Shown: piece by piece, positions 9,131 to 18,194 of the stretch
How positions within the stretch are numbered: position 1 is the first letter of the stretch
Layout: every line of letters starts with the position of its first letter
From: an uncultured Sutterella sp.
GTDB taxonomy: Bacteria; Pseudomonadota; Gammaproteobacteria; Burkholderiales; Burkholderiaceae_F
Direction: 5' to 3'
Length of the DNA stretch: 64,000 nt
NCBI GenBank assembly: GCA_937906995.1
Contig: CALESB010000058.1
Coordinates: forward strand, 31,817 to 95,816
Made by a program: the position numbers and the translations under genes
Notes under the pieces: generated by a model
Told to the model about the DNA's origin: nothing
Databases searched by the model: none
What the model saw: only the letters and a program-made list of their open reading frames with translations

Positions 9131-9149
9131 CACCTCTTATACAGAGGTG
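9131..9149. promoter_or_regulatory. Perfect 7-bp inverted repeat ahead of the maf-type gene
   Basis: CACCTCT (9131-9137), TATAC loop, AGAGGTG (9143-9149). The right arm is the best ribosome-binding sequence available to the downstream gene, so the hairpin could hide it in the mRNA; as DNA it could equally be a repressor site in the yceD/maf divergent region. Confidence 0.45.
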
Positions 9150-9164
9150 CGAATAATTATTTTT

Positions 9165-9758
9165 ATGCAACAAAATTTAATTCTTGGATCTAGCTCTCCT
9201 TATCGAAAAGAGCTTCTTGAACGATTACATATTGACTTCACGTGCTGCTCTCCCGACATCGATGAGTCTGCACTTCCGAATGAAACACCAAAAGAGCTTT
9301 GTACCCGCCTGGCCAAATCAAAAGCTTTAGCAATTCACCAACAATATCCTAACGCCATCGTTATAGGTAGCGACCAAGTCGCTGTACTCGGCGATCAAAT
9401 TCTTGGCAAACCTCACACTCGAGAACGTGCTATTGAACAATTGAGTGCAATGTCGGGTAAAGAGCTCATTTTTATGACTGCCCTATGCATTATCAATTCT
9501 GATGGTCAAACCTTTGAAACCATGGTTCCGACAACTGTCACAATGAAAGAACTGGCTCGCGAAACCATCGAAAGTTATCTCGATATTGAAGAGCCATACA
9601 ACTGTGCCGGTTCTGCCAAGATAGAAAAACTAGGTGTAGCCTTAATGAAAAGTGTCGTCTCAGACGATCCGACCGCTTTGATTGGCTTGCCTTTAATTCA
9701 AACTGTATCACTACTAGCCAAGGCTGGATACCCTGTACTACCAGGCCTTAAGGACTAA
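9165..9758 (+). CDS. yceF: Maf/YceF-type nucleotide pyrophosphatase
   Basis: House-cleaning pyrophosphatase of the Maf family. Proximity to rpmF-yceD points to the YceF branch, which acts on 7-methyl-GTP in E. coli. The 197-aa chain starts QQNLILGSSSPYRKELL, the hallmark Maf N-terminus, and has VIGSDQVAVL with the catalytic aspartate and EPYNCAGSAKIE. A GTG at 9147 would add six residues, but family proteins begin directly before the LILGSSS strand. The substrate is inferred from position and motif. It is followed after five bases by a methyltransferase gene. Confidence 0.9.
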   Translation: MQQNLILGSSSPYRKELLERLHIDFTCCSPDIDESALPNETPKELCTRLAKSKALAIHQQYPNAIVIGSDQVAVLGDQILGKPHTRERAIEQLSAMSGKELIFMTALCIINSDGQTFETMVPTTVTMKELARETIESYLDIEEPYNCAGSAKIEKLGVALMKSVVSDDPTALIGLPLIQTVSLLAKAGYPVLPGLKD

Positions 9759-9763
9759 GAATT

Positions 9764-10552
9764 ATGGCTACGCTCTATTTATTGCCTAACCGTATTGCCG
9801 ATGGCGATGTAGAAGAGACCATTCCTACATCCACCCTGAATGTTTTACGTAATACACAATACTTTTTAGCAGAAAATGCTAAAAGTGCCCGAGCTTATTT
9901 AAAGGCTGCTGGACATCCCTGTCCCATTGCACAGCTTCACATCGAGGAAATTGGCCACAGCCCTGAGGCAGATAAAATTGATAGTTGGTTAAAGCCCCTA
10001 ATAGAGGAAGATCTTGATATTGCCATTGTCAGCGAATCAGGCTGTCCGGGAATAGCCGATCCTGGTGCCAATATTGTTGCCCGCGCCCAAGAGCTCGGAC
10101 TTCACGTCCGTCCCCTTGTTGGACCTTCGTCAATTTTGCTAGCCCTAATGGCCAGCGGTCTTGACGGACAACACTTTCGATTTCTTGGCTATTTGCCTAT
10201 CAAGGAGCCATCCAGAACAGAAGCTGTTTTAGCAGCAGAGCGACAAAGTGCCAAGGGAGAAACACAACTCTTTATTGAAACGCCTTACCGCAATGCCGCG
10301 TTCTTAAATTACTTAGCCCAAACGGTAAAACCAACCACACGAATCACTGTTGCTTTAGACGTCACTGGGGTACAGGAAATGATCCGTACAAAAACGGCTC
10401 AAGAGTGGTCAAATAATCCTATCGAACTGCCTAAAGTACCTGCCATTTTTGCCATTCTTGCTCAAAAGATGACGGTACAGGAGCGACAAAAGCACAAAAA
10501 CACATCCAAGAGTGATTTTCGTGGTGTCAAAAAATTGACAAAAAAACGCTAA
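9764..10552 (+). CDS. SAM-dependent methyltransferase, tetrapyrrole-methylase (RsmI-like) fold
   Basis: A 262-aa protein of the RsmI/CbiF-like methylase superfamily. It starts ATLYLLPNRIADGD (family strand YLLPNPLG-like), has the SAM-pocket signature SESGCPGIADPGANIVARAQ and the loop LVGPSSILLALMASGL, and the phosphate-binding-like FIETPYRN. The C-terminal tail is strongly basic (KKLTKKR). True RsmI methylates C1402 of 16S rRNA; this shorter relative next to maf is usually annotated only as a methyltransferase, so its target is unknown. AAGGACT at the end of the preceding gene serves as ribosome site, and both genes form one operon. Confidence 0.85.
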   Translation: MATLYLLPNRIADGDVEETIPTSTLNVLRNTQYFLAENAKSARAYLKAAGHPCPIAQLHIEEIGHSPEADKIDSWLKPLIEEDLDIAIVSESGCPGIADPGANIVARAQELGLHVRPLVGPSSILLALMASGLDGQHFRFLGYLPIKEPSRTEAVLAAERQSAKGETQLFIETPYRNAAFLNYLAQTVKPTTRITVALDVTGVQEMIRTKTAQEWSNNPIELPKVPAIFAILAQKMTVQERQKHKNTSKSDFRGVKKLTKKR

Positions 10553-10562
10553 CATAAATATG

Positions 10563-10584
10563 AGGGCCTCCAAATGAAGGCCCT
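10563..10584. terminator. Bidirectional hairpin between methyltransferase and phosphatase genes
   Basis: AGGGCCT (10563-10569) pairs with AGGCCCT (10578-10584) across an 8-base loop between convergent genes. T-rich tails are short on both sides (AATGTTTATA on the plus strand). Confidence 0.55.
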
Positions 10585-10605
10585 AATGTTTATAAGCTAT
10601 GCTTT

Positions 10606-11271
10606 TCAATAATAAAGATCGTCAAGCCCTAATGCACTTACTAATTGTGGTACATTGTCGACGACTGGTAATTTCCATTTTTTCAATTCTTCTTTGGGAA
10701 AAGCACCATAAGAAACCGCTACAGCCGCACATCCAGCATTCTTAGCCAAATACAAATCATGCTCGGTATCACCAATCATAACCATTTGATCTAAAGCGAC
10801 ACCGGTGCGCTCGGAGATTATTTCTAACATCAAAGGATTCGGTTTACCAGCACTTTCATCTGCAGTGACCGTTGTTTCAAATAAGTCAGAAATACCTGTT
10901 AGTGCAAATACTCGATCAAGTCCACGGCGACTCTTACCAGTAGCAATTGCTAAACGGCACCCAGCTGCTTTCATTTTTCTTAGCAGCTCTTCCATCCCAG
11001 GAAAGATTCCAATCTCACGTTCCTTGACCAAATAAAAATCCCGATAGGCTGACTCAAACTCATCGTAATGATCGAATTTAAAATTTGGCTCCAAAGTTAA
11101 AATGGCGCGACGCCAATCCAAACCAATAACGCTTCGAGCAGCTTCCATACCAGGATCTTTGTACCCTAAAGAAACAAAGGCATGACAAATCCCTGCTGCG
11201 ATAGGTTCGGTCGTGTCCATGATCGTACCGTCCCAATCAAAAACAAAAAGATCATACTTCGGCACCAACAT
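10606..11271 (-). CDS. HAD-superfamily phosphatase (phosphoglycolate-phosphatase-like)
   Basis: Haloacid-dehalogenase hydrolase of 221 aa with all four motifs: nucleophile FDWDGTIMD near residue 12, threonine in IATGKS, lysine in GKPNP and the acidic pair in GDTEHD. A helical cap follows motif I, as in Gph/PpaX enzymes. It begins one base after the rluC stop, with an AAAGGAAC ribosome site inside the rluC end, so the two are translated together. This rluC-HAD pairing next to rne is common in betaproteobacteria. The exact substrate cannot be read from the sequence. Confidence 0.9.
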   Translation of the reverse strand: MLVPKYDLFVFDWDGTIMDTTEPIAAGICHAFVSLGYKDPGMEAARSVIGLDWRRAILTLEPNFKFDHYDEFESAYRDFYLVKEREIGIFPGMEELLRKMKAAGCRLAIATGKSRRGLDRVFALTGISDLFETTVTADESAGKPNPLMLEIISERTGVALDQMVMIGDTEHDLYLAKNAGCAAVAVSYGAFPKEELKKWKLPVVDNVPQLVSALGLDDLYY

Positions 11272-11272
11272 T

Positions 11273-12283
11273 TTATTGTTCCTTTCGTGATTTCAAATAG
11301 GCAATTAATTTCGCACAATCAGAAGGTAAGGGAGAGGTAATTTCTAAATTTTGCCCAGTAATCGGATGCTTAAATGATAAACGATAGGCATGCAAGAACA
11401 TACGCTTAAACGGCATCCCCAACGCTCCCTTAGCAATGGCTTTGTTTTTTTCGAAGTCGCCGTACTTTTCATCTCCCACTAAAGGATGTCCGCATGACTG
11501 AGCATGAACTCGGATCTGGTGTGTACGCCCCGTTTTTAAGTCAACCGACAAATAGGAAACATCACCAAAACGCGCCAATAACTGAAAAATGGTATGACTC
11601 GGCAAACCTTTATCATTATCGACACAAACTCGTCGTTCTCCAGAAGCTGTCACAAATTTATAAAGCTTAGCCTTAACGTGTTGACGATCATTGACCCAAT
11701 CGCCCAATACAAGCGTTTTGTAGGATTTATGAACATCGCCTTCACGCATCATCTCGTGCAAACGCACAAGAGCCTTACGAGTTTTTGCTAACATCATAAC
11801 ACCGCTAGTTTCGCGATCTAAACGGTGAGCCAACTCTAAAAATGGTTGATTGGGCCGCGAGGCTCGGATACGCTCAATTAAGCCATAGCTAATACCTGAA
11901 CCCCCATGTGCAGCTAGACCTGCCGGTTTATCAACGACCAAAATATGCTCATCTTCGTAAAGAATAGGCAAGTCTGACTCACTAACAGGAATCGGGCTTT
12001 CCTTTTTCTGAACGGCTGAGACTCGAATCGGAGGAATTCTCAATTCATCATCTAACTCTAGTCGTGTATCAACTTGAGCTCGTTTGCGATTGACCCGAAC
12101 TTCACCACCACGAACAATGCGATAAATATGGCTTTTCGGCACACCCTTAGCTATGCGAAAAAGATAATTATCAAGTCGCTGACCCTCTGCATCTGGACCA
12201 ACCTTGACCCATAAAACTGCATCAGTTTTAGCCAATGCTTTAGACGAGGGGATAAACTGTGGAACTTTCCCTAAATCAGACAT
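11273..12283 (-). CDS. rluC: 23S rRNA pseudouridine synthase, RluC/RluD type
   Basis: Isomerises uridines in 23S rRNA. The 336-aa chain has an N-terminal S4 RNA-binding domain (GQRLDNYLFR...VRVNRKRAQ) and the catalytic motif AHRLDRETSGVMMLAK, whose aspartate is the nucleophile, then KTGRTHQIRVHAQ. The ATG at 12283 is used; an in-frame GTG two codons upstream is possible. Position next to rne favours RluC (positions 955/2504/2580 in E. coli), but the specificity is inferred. Transcribed divergently from rne. Confidence 0.93.
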   Translation of the reverse strand: MSDLGKVPQFIPSSKALAKTDAVLWVKVGPDAEGQRLDNYLFRIAKGVPKSHIYRIVRGGEVRVNRKRAQVDTRLELDDELRIPPIRVSAVQKKESPIPVSESDLPILYEDEHILVVDKPAGLAAHGGSGISYGLIERIRASRPNQPFLELAHRLDRETSGVMMLAKTRKALVRLHEMMREGDVHKSYKTLVLGDWVNDRQHVKAKLYKFVTASGERRVCVDNDKGLPSHTIFQLLARFGDVSYLSVDLKTGRTHQIRVHAQSCGHPLVGDEKYGDFEKNKAIAKGALGMPFKRMFLHAYRLSFKHPITGQNLEITSPLPSDCAKLIAYLKSRKEQ

Positions 12284-12291
12284 AAACACTA

Positions 12292-12297
12292 TATAAT
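12292..12297 (+). promoter_or_regulatory. Candidate -10 element for the rne leader transcript
   Basis: A perfect TATAAT directed towards rne lies just outside the rluC start, but no good -35 hexamer sits 16-18 bases upstream. If used, it would give rne a 5' UTR of roughly 750 bases. Confidence 0.35.
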
Positions 12298-12299
12298 GG

Positions 12300-13051
12300 G
12301 GAGCTAGTCAAAAAGGATTGTTATTTTAGAAAAATACATCCTTAATGACAGGATTAATAACATGAGCATTGTAGCCATGTTTGAATGAAAATAATGTATC
12401 TCTACCATCATTTTGATGGTGAGAGGCGTTTTTGTAAGCAAAAGTCGCTACGCTTTTGCCCTCGACGGAGTCGTTAATTATCGATTGACGGCCTAAGATG
12501 TGAGGGGATTTTTGTTCTCCAAGTAGCAATAACGGTTTTAGTGAATAGTGTCTGTGCACGCGTTAGCAACCCGACAAGGACATCGATTCCTCTCGGGGAG
12601 CGTTGCCGACTATTTCGTTTGTATTGCCGTGAAACGAATGAATGTGTGGCCAGTAAGTCCCACTGAGATTAGGTACATCAAAAGTGTTGATGTAGGCTGT
12701 CAGACTTACAGTGTTAAGTAAAAATTTATTGTAGACCCGATGTGAGGGATGGAGCTGGTTGATGCAAAAGTCTTTAAACCCAATGGGTAGACTTTTGAAT
12801 TTGTTCGTAGTTGTGCTCTCCCTACTGCTCTTTGAAGCGACACACGTCTAATATTTGTTTTCTCGAAACTTCGAGTTTGTGCTCTTACATCATCAGAATT
12901 GAGCTCTCGAAATTTATGCTCGAGAAAGATTATTTTGTGCACGTTTATTTATGGCACTGATTGCTTAACCAGCCTCCCCGACTTCGTTTCTTACGGCACG
13001 CCAACAAGGCAAGTCCCCGCGTTAGTGGGCCTTCCCCGGAGTGTTTTCTAA
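12300..13051 (+). ncRNA. Long structured 5' leader of rne (candidate autoregulatory UTR)
   Basis: This 750-base gap has no credible protein gene and is full of strong hairpins: ACCATC-ATTTT-GATGGT near 12405-12421; GCAAAAG-CTTTTGC near 12438-12459; a GTAAGT...ACTTAC closing stem near 12655-12715 around an inner ACATCAA/TTGATGT hairpin; CAAAAGTCT...AGACTTTTG with 9-bp perfect arms (12766-12798) and ACCC/GGGT stacked inside; CTCGAA/TTCGAG near 12862-12875. In E. coli the rne 5' UTR lets RNase E control its own mRNA stability; the same role is inferred here from position and folding. CCGGAG just before 13052 is the rne ribosome site. Confidence 0.55.
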
Positions 13052-16018
13052 ATGAAACGCATGTTATTTAATGCCACGCACGCAGAAGAAACGCGTGTCG
13101 GCATTGTTGACGGCCAAAAGCTGATCGATATTGACATCGAAACAGCCGGTCGTGAACAACGAAAATCCAATATCTATAAAGGCGTTATCACGCGTATTGA
13201 GCCTAGTCTTGAAGCTTGCTTCGTTAATTACGGTGAAGAACGTCATGGCTTTTTGCCTTTCAAAGAAGTCTCTCGTCAATATTTCAAAGAAGGTGTTGAC
13301 TTCCGAACCGCTAGCATTCGAGATGCTTTGGTGGAAGGACAAGAACTTATTGTTCAAGTCGAAAAAGAAGAGCGTGGTAATAAAGGCGCTGCTTTAACAA
13401 CATTCATTTCTTTGGCTGGTCGCTATTTGGTTTTAATGCCAAATAATCCCCGTGGTGGTGGCGTGTCTCGTCGTATCGAAGGAGAGGAACGTCAAGAACT
13501 GCGTGAAACGATGGATCGCTTACGTATGCCACAAGGCATGAGCATTATTGCTCGTACTGCAGGCATCGGTCGCACACTCGAAGAGCTTCAATGGGACTTA
13601 AATTACCTTTTAAAACTTTGGGAGGCCATTTCTGACGCAGCTAGCCCTCAGTTTGAACTTAACTATCAACAAGGTAATAAAACCTTAACAAAATACATCA
13701 AAGAACCTGTTGGCCCCAAGGGGGAAGCTTTAAAGCGTGCCAACCCAGCACCGTTCCTGATTGTTGAAGAAAGCAACTTGGTCATCCGTGCAATTCGCGA
13801 TTATTTCCAACCGGAAATTGGCGAAATTTTAGTTGATACTGATGAAATCTACGACCAAGCCCGCCAATTTATGGCACATGTTATGCCTGATATGGTGGGT
13901 CGTGTTAAGCGTTATCGCGAAGAAACTCCGCTTTTCTCACGCTTTCAAATTGAACATCAAATTGAATCGGCCTACTCCCGCACAGTTCCGTTGCCTTCCG
14001 GTGGCGCTATTGTTATCGACCATACTGAAGCATTAGTTGCTGTGGACGTGAACTCTGCCAGAGCTACGCGTGGTTCAGACATTGAAGAGACAGCCTTCCG
14101 CACGAACTGTGAAGCTGCCGATGAAGTTGCTCGTCAAATGCGTTTGCGTGACTTAGGTGGCTTGATCGTCATTGACTTTATTGACATGAACGATCCTAAG
14201 AACCAACGCGCAGTAGAACAACGCCTCAAGGATGCATTGCGTTATGACCGTGCTCGTGTCCAAATGGCCAAAATTAGCCGTTTTGGTTTGATGGAATTGT
14301 CCCGTCAACGTCTTCGTCCTGCATTAGCAGAAGGCAACCACGTTACATGCCCGCGCTGTAACGGTGTTGGTGTAATCCGTGACACTGAAAGTTGTGCATT
14401 ACAAATTCTTCGTATTTTAGAAGAAGAGGCAATGAAGGAAGGAACGGGAGCTGTCCACGCCCAAGTTCCTGTGGATGTTGCAAGCTTCTTGCTCAATGAA
14501 AAGCGTACCGATATCGCAAAAATTGAATCACGTCATCGTCTTCCGATCGTTTTGATTCCTAACAAGTTCTTGGAAACACCTCACTATCACATTGAACGTT
14601 TGCGCTACGACGATGAACGTTTAGATGATGCTGTTGCTAGCTACAAACGAGCTGAAGAAATCAAGCCCGAAGAAAACGAAGATCCGTATCGCGTTAAAAA
14701 AACGGATGACAAACCTGTCAGCAAACGCCAGGAGCCAGTTATTCGTAATTTCATGCCCGAAGCTCCGGCTCCGGAACACAATGAAGCAGACCGTTTAATC
14801 AACAAAAAGGCTGAACGAAAGACTGCTCGTGAAGAGGCCCAAAAGCGTGCACAACAAGCTAATGAGCCTGGTCTCTTGACTCGCTTAATTAACTTCTTGT
14901 TTGGCTCGAAAAAAGCAGAAGAAGCCGAGGAAAAGAAGACTGAAGAAAAGAAGGCACGTCCAGAACGACGTCAACGCCGTAACCCGCGCGACCGTCGCGA
15001 AAAAGATCCTTCTCGTCGCGTTCGCCGTGAGCGTTCTTCGGAAAAAGAGGAAGAAAAGGAAGTAGAAACGACTAATGCTTCTAAACAAGCACCTGAAGTT
15101 ACTCCTGCTTCTCAAGCGCAAGAAAAACCGGCACGAGAAACTCAAACTCGTCGTCGTACACGTCGTCGCAATAAAGCAGACTCTGTGGAATTGTTGCCAG
15201 CTCCCGAAACGAAGGTAGCTTTACCACGTCCGACGGAGCAGGATAATGTTCTAGCAGAGGTCAACAATGATGCAAAGGATGACAACGATTTTAACTTTGC
15301 CGTTGACAACTTAAATGAACGTAATGAGGTCCCGGTCGAAGCTGTCGTTCAACCTGTTGCTGAAGAGGTTCGCGAGGAACGACGTCCGCGTCGTCGTCGC
15401 CGTAATAATGATGACTCCTCTCGTAACTCTCGGAGCATTCCACCGGAAGTTGAAGCTGAAGAAATGAATCGTGCTCCTGTTGTTTTGCCTGAAGAATATA
15501 TGCAAGATACACAAGTGCGAACCAGTCCTTTAGAAGAGAACTTCGTTGCAACGCCGGTTCAAACGCAACACGTTAACGTTGAAAGTAATATTGCTAATAT
15601 GAAGCGTGAATCAAAGCAACAACGCCCTCGCGCTGAGGAATTGGCAGTAGAAACTCCTGCTACGGTTAAAGTTGAAGAAGAAGTTCAACATAGTGCTCAA
15701 ACAGAAACGCAAGTGATCACTGAAGAAGTTGAAGTGGCTGTTGAAGAGGTTGTTGCAGCAAGCGAAAACGTGGCTATGGCCGCTCCTGCTGAAGCTGAAA
15801 CGGAAACTAAAGCTGAACTTGAACTTACGGCGATGCAACGCTTGACGTCTGGTCTTGACGAGGCACTTGTAGCAAATGGGTTAGAAGTTGTTCATACACG
15901 TCCTGAACTGATCAAGCCCGTTGACTACTCACCTGTCATCTATCCGGGTCGTCCCCGCAAGGTCTTACCTCCGCTCGATGACACGCCCCTGATTCAAGTC
16001 CATACCAAAAAGGACTAA
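13052..16018 (+). CDS. rne: Ribonuclease E
   Basis: Endoribonuclease that starts mRNA decay and matures rRNA and tRNA precursors. The 988-aa protein starts MKRMLFNATHAEETRVGIVDGQKLID, with an S1 domain from about residue 35, RNase-H-like and DNase-I-like domains with the catalytic aspartates in AVDVNSARAT (about residue 332) and GLIVIDFIDM, and the zinc link CPRCNGVG (about residue 433) that joins subunits. From about residue 550 it becomes disordered, with a charged scaffold: acidic KKAEEAEEKK runs, Arg-rich blocks such as RPRRRRRNN and glutamate-rich stretches. The tail would anchor degradosome partners. A conserved-looking C-terminal segment (MQRLTSGLDEALVANGLEVV) closes it. It has a long structured leader and a strong downstream terminator. 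Confidence 0.97.
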   Translation: MKRMLFNATHAEETRVGIVDGQKLIDIDIETAGREQRKSNIYKGVITRIEPSLEACFVNYGEERHGFLPFKEVSRQYFKEGVDFRTASIRDALVEGQELIVQVEKEERGNKGAALTTFISLAGRYLVLMPNNPRGGGVSRRIEGEERQELRETMDRLRMPQGMSIIARTAGIGRTLEELQWDLNYLLKLWEAISDAASPQFELNYQQGNKTLTKYIKEPVGPKGEALKRANPAPFLIVEESNLVIRAIRDYFQPEIGEILVDTDEIYDQARQFMAHVMPDMVGRVKRYREETPLFSRFQIEHQIESAYSRTVPLPSGGAIVIDHTEALVAVDVNSARATRGSDIEETAFRTNCEAADEVARQMRLRDLGGLIVIDFIDMNDPKNQRAVEQRLKDALRYDRARVQMAKISRFGLMELSRQRLRPALAEGNHVTCPRCNGVGVIRDTESCALQILRILEEEAMKEGTGAVHAQVPVDVASFLLNEKRTDIAKIESRHRLPIVLIPNKFLETPHYHIERLRYDDERLDDAVASYKRAEEIKPEENEDPYRVKKTDDKPVSKRQEPVIRNFMPEAPAPEHNEADRLINKKAERKTAREEAQKRAQQANEPGLLTRLINFLFGSKKAEEAEEKKTEEKKARPERRQRRNPRDRREKDPSRRVRRERSSEKEEEKEVETTNASKQAPEVTPASQAQEKPARETQTRRRTRRRNKADSVELLPAPETKVALPRPTEQDNVLAEVNNDAKDDNDFNFAVDNLNERNEVPVEAVVQPVAEEVREERRPRRRRRNNDDSSRNSRSIPPEVEAEEMNRAPVVLPEEYMQDTQVRTSPLEENFVATPVQTQHVNVESNIANMKRESKQQRPRAEELAVETPATVKVEEEVQHSAQTETQVITEEVEVAVEEVVAASENVAMAAPAEAETETKAELELTAMQRLTSGLDEALVANGLEVVHTRPELIKPVDYSPVIYPGRPRKVLPPLDDTPLIQVHTKKD

Positions 16019-16032
16019 TCGTTAGGCCATAG

Positions 16033-16063
16033 AGAAAGGGCATCTTAGATGCCCTTTCTTAAT
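16033..16063 (+). terminator. rne terminator
   Basis: AGAAAGGGCATC (16033-16044) and GATGCCCTTTCT (16048-16059) form a perfect 12-bp stem with a 3-base loop followed by TAATTT. It ends 15 bases past the rne stop. Confidence 0.85.
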
Positions 16064-16080
16064 TTGAAACTGGAAGTATT

Positions 16081-17322
16081 GTGAAACAAGAAACTTTAAC
16101 TCCTTTAAGAGCCCAAATTATTGAATTATTACAGCAAGCCTTAAAAGAGTCGGATCAGCAACTAAACGCCCTTTATAACGCGACTTTAATCGCCACGATG
16201 GAAGAAGCCTTTGAAAGTGAGAAAGGCGACTTCGTCAGCGATATTCTCAAACATTTCGAACAAGAGGGGCTCGATTACAACATTCTCATGGATCTGAATT
16301 TTTTCTTCGAATCGGTTGCATCCCACGTTGTAGAAAAAGATCAGCAATGGTTACTTGTCACATTGCCATTCTTAGCCTCAAGTTCATATGGTTTGCCTCA
16401 TGGGCGAATGCCTGATAGCGTTCTGAGCGCTATTGAAAAACAATTTAAAGCGCTATTACCAGATGGCTACACTGTCAGTGTCAATAGCGATATCCTAAAT
16501 ACCGAGTACTTTGCTTTAAGCCCAGTACAACTTAATAAACAAGTCAAAATTTGGGCTCATCGTTCAAAAACAGGGATCTGTACATTTTGCCCTTCATTTG
16601 AAGAAGCAGAAGAAGTCGACAATCTCGTTGCAGATATTCGCGTAATCGCAGTCATGCTTGGTGCACCTAAAAACCTTTCTTTTTCACATGTCAGCGTCAA
16701 CCAAGAGCGTATGACAAATTTCAAAGATGAGTTAGGGCATGTTCTATACAAAGAACTTAAAGCCAATTATCTTGCAACTAAGATAGAGCTGATCTTAAAG
16801 CACTCTTATGAAATGAAATCTTATCTAGATCGTGCATTATTGTTTGGCGAACAATATCCCGAAGTGCTTATTGCTCCCCCTGTTATCACTTTAACCGAAG
16901 CTGGGAAGCTCTTTCGGCATTTTTCTTTTATTGAAGCTTTGAAAAATCTCCAACAGACCTTCAATCTAAAATTAGAAGAACTTACTTTTGCGATTGGAAA
17001 TTTTTACGAATCTCCCATGATGGGATGTTTAGTGCTAACTGAACTAAGAATTGGGATTGGCCTTAAAGATCAACGAGATAAAATTCTACAAGGTATTTCT
17101 TGGCCGTTATTTATGGACAGCCCACAAGATGGTCTATCCACTTTATTAAATGTTTTACGAGTCACAGACATTCAACCAGAACAGGTAACGTTACTAGACG
17201 AAAGTAGTTTTATGGTTGAGGATGAAGATGAAGAATTAATGTTCCCAGGACTTGATGGCGAACTACATGACCCTCAGCCGCCAGAAGATCAAATGTTGCC
17301 TGTAAACTTTACACTAAACTAA
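16081..17322 (+). CDS. Conserved protein of unknown function (413 aa)
   Basis: No family is recognised with confidence; length and position after an rne/rluC block recall the Burkholderiales DUF2863 proteins, which is only a guess. The start is a GTG at 16081; there is no good ribosome site, since the rne terminator ends about 20 bases upstream. The chain is soluble and acidic, with no signal peptide or membrane span. The N-terminal third is helical and rich in Glu/Gln/Leu, the middle holds CTFCPSFEEAEEVDNLV with two cysteines, and the end is very acidic (EDEDEELMFPGLDGELHDP). It is a single-gene unit between two terminators. Confidence 0.8.
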   Translation: MKQETLTPLRAQIIELLQQALKESDQQLNALYNATLIATMEEAFESEKGDFVSDILKHFEQEGLDYNILMDLNFFFESVASHVVEKDQQWLLVTLPFLASSSYGLPHGRMPDSVLSAIEKQFKALLPDGYTVSVNSDILNTEYFALSPVQLNKQVKIWAHRSKTGICTFCPSFEEAEEVDNLVADIRVIAVMLGAPKNLSFSHVSVNQERMTNFKDELGHVLYKELKANYLATKIELILKHSYEMKSYLDRALLFGEQYPEVLIAPPVITLTEAGKLFRHFSFIEALKNLQQTFNLKLEELTFAIGNFYESPMMGCLVLTELRIGIGLKDQRDKILQGISWPLFMDSPQDGLSTLLNVLRVTDIQPEQVTLLDESSFMVEDEDEELMFPGLDGELHDPQPPEDQMLPVNFTLN

Positions 17323-17328
17323 AAAAAT

Positions 17329-17363
17329 TAAAACGCAGAATAATTATTTATTTCTGCGTTTTT
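17329..17363. terminator. Bidirectional terminator
   Basis: AAAACGCAGAA and TTCTGCGTTTTT arms (17330-17340 and 17351-17362) around a 10-base AT loop, with an A-run on one side and a T-run on the other. It serves the convergent 413-aa gene and the endonuclease gene, whose stop it touches. Confidence 0.85.
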
Positions 17364-17364
17364 C

Positions 17365-18102
17365 TTACCAAAGCTTAGCTGCTAGGCATGCATCTTTGAC
17401 AAACTCATTTTTATTGCCTTGAATACTTTCTATTCGTTTGGCTCGAGTGCATTCCCACTTTGTGACAGGATACTGATTATCCCATCCTTGCATCAACTTC
17501 TCTTGCTGGCGACTTAACTTAAAGTGATGCGGGTAAGCTTGAGCCATATACAAGTAGGTGCGCGCAATAGGGCCTCTTGCATTTTCAGGCGGCTCTGCTC
17601 TTCGACCATTAATCTTCATCTGACAAGATCCAAATGACGAGGCAACTCCAGGGAGCATTTGGAAGTTGTAATTTTGACGCAAAGCATTTACTGCACCAAT
17701 GGCAGGATAAAGGTTATAGAGATCTGCTTGCATCAAACGAAAATCATAATTTACTTTTTCAGCACATTTTCTTCCCTTAAAGGATTTACCACCTGCATTA
17801 ACACAAGCTCGATCTCCTTCACGCCATTCGACAAATGAGCGGCCAAAATTCTCAGCAGGAACAACATGTTCCCACTCAACACGATGAGCGCGCTTTTCAT
17901 GCTTTTTTGTGACAAAGCCTGGAGGTAATTGGATATTCTTTTTTCGATCAAATTGAGCCTCACAATACAGTGTCACTCGGTGATCAAAATAAACCTTCCT
18001 CTCCAATAGCTGTTTTGCTTCATTAAAAGAATCAATTGTTGTATTACCGGCCGCAAATACGGTTACGGGCAATAAAAGTAAGGTGGTCAATACTAGGCGC
18101 AT
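17365..18102 (-). CDS. endA: Endonuclease I family, exported DNase
   Basis: Periplasmic or secreted non-specific nuclease. The 245-aa chain begins with a signal peptide (MRLVLTTLLLLPVTVFAAG, cut after VFA or nearby) and holds the His-Me-finger core HRVEWEHVVPAENFG, then GRKC and NYDFRLMQADLYNLYPAIGAVNALR as in E. coli EndA and Vibrio Dns. Cysteines at LYCEA, RACVN, RKCAE, SCQMK, WECTR and DACLA fit disulphides of an exported enzyme. It stands alone with terminators on both sides. Roles in the family include nutrient scavenging from DNA and limiting uptake of foreign DNA. Confidence 0.92.
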   Translation of the reverse strand: MRLVLTTLLLLPVTVFAAGNTTIDSFNEAKQLLERKVYFDHRVTLYCEAQFDRKKNIQLPPGFVTKKHEKRAHRVEWEHVVPAENFGRSFVEWREGDRACVNAGGKSFKGRKCAEKVNYDFRLMQADLYNLYPAIGAVNALRQNYNFQMLPGVASSFGSCQMKINGRRAEPPENARGPIARTYLYMAQAYPHHFKLSRQQEKLMQGWDNQYPVTKWECTRAKRIESIQGNKNEFVKDACLAAKLW

Positions 18103-18138
18103 AATCTTTTTTGCTCAAGTGAATCGCATAAGTCTACC

Positions 18139-18172
18139 TGAAAAAAGGGACCGAGTCGCCCCGATCCCCCTT
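18139..18172 (-). terminator. Terminator after the amidohydrolase gene
   Basis: On the minus strand AAGGG...GATCG pairs imperfectly with CGGTCCCTT (18145-18153 with 18161-18172), followed by TTTTTT. It lies about 22 bases past the amidohydrolase stop. Confidence 0.6.
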
Positions 18173-18194
18173 ATTTACCTAATGTTTCAACACA

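Noticed and set aside
12326..12942. Two minus-strand frames of 77 and 78 codons in the rne leader
   Set aside because: No ribosome sites and they follow hairpin sequence; folding of the leader explains the region better.
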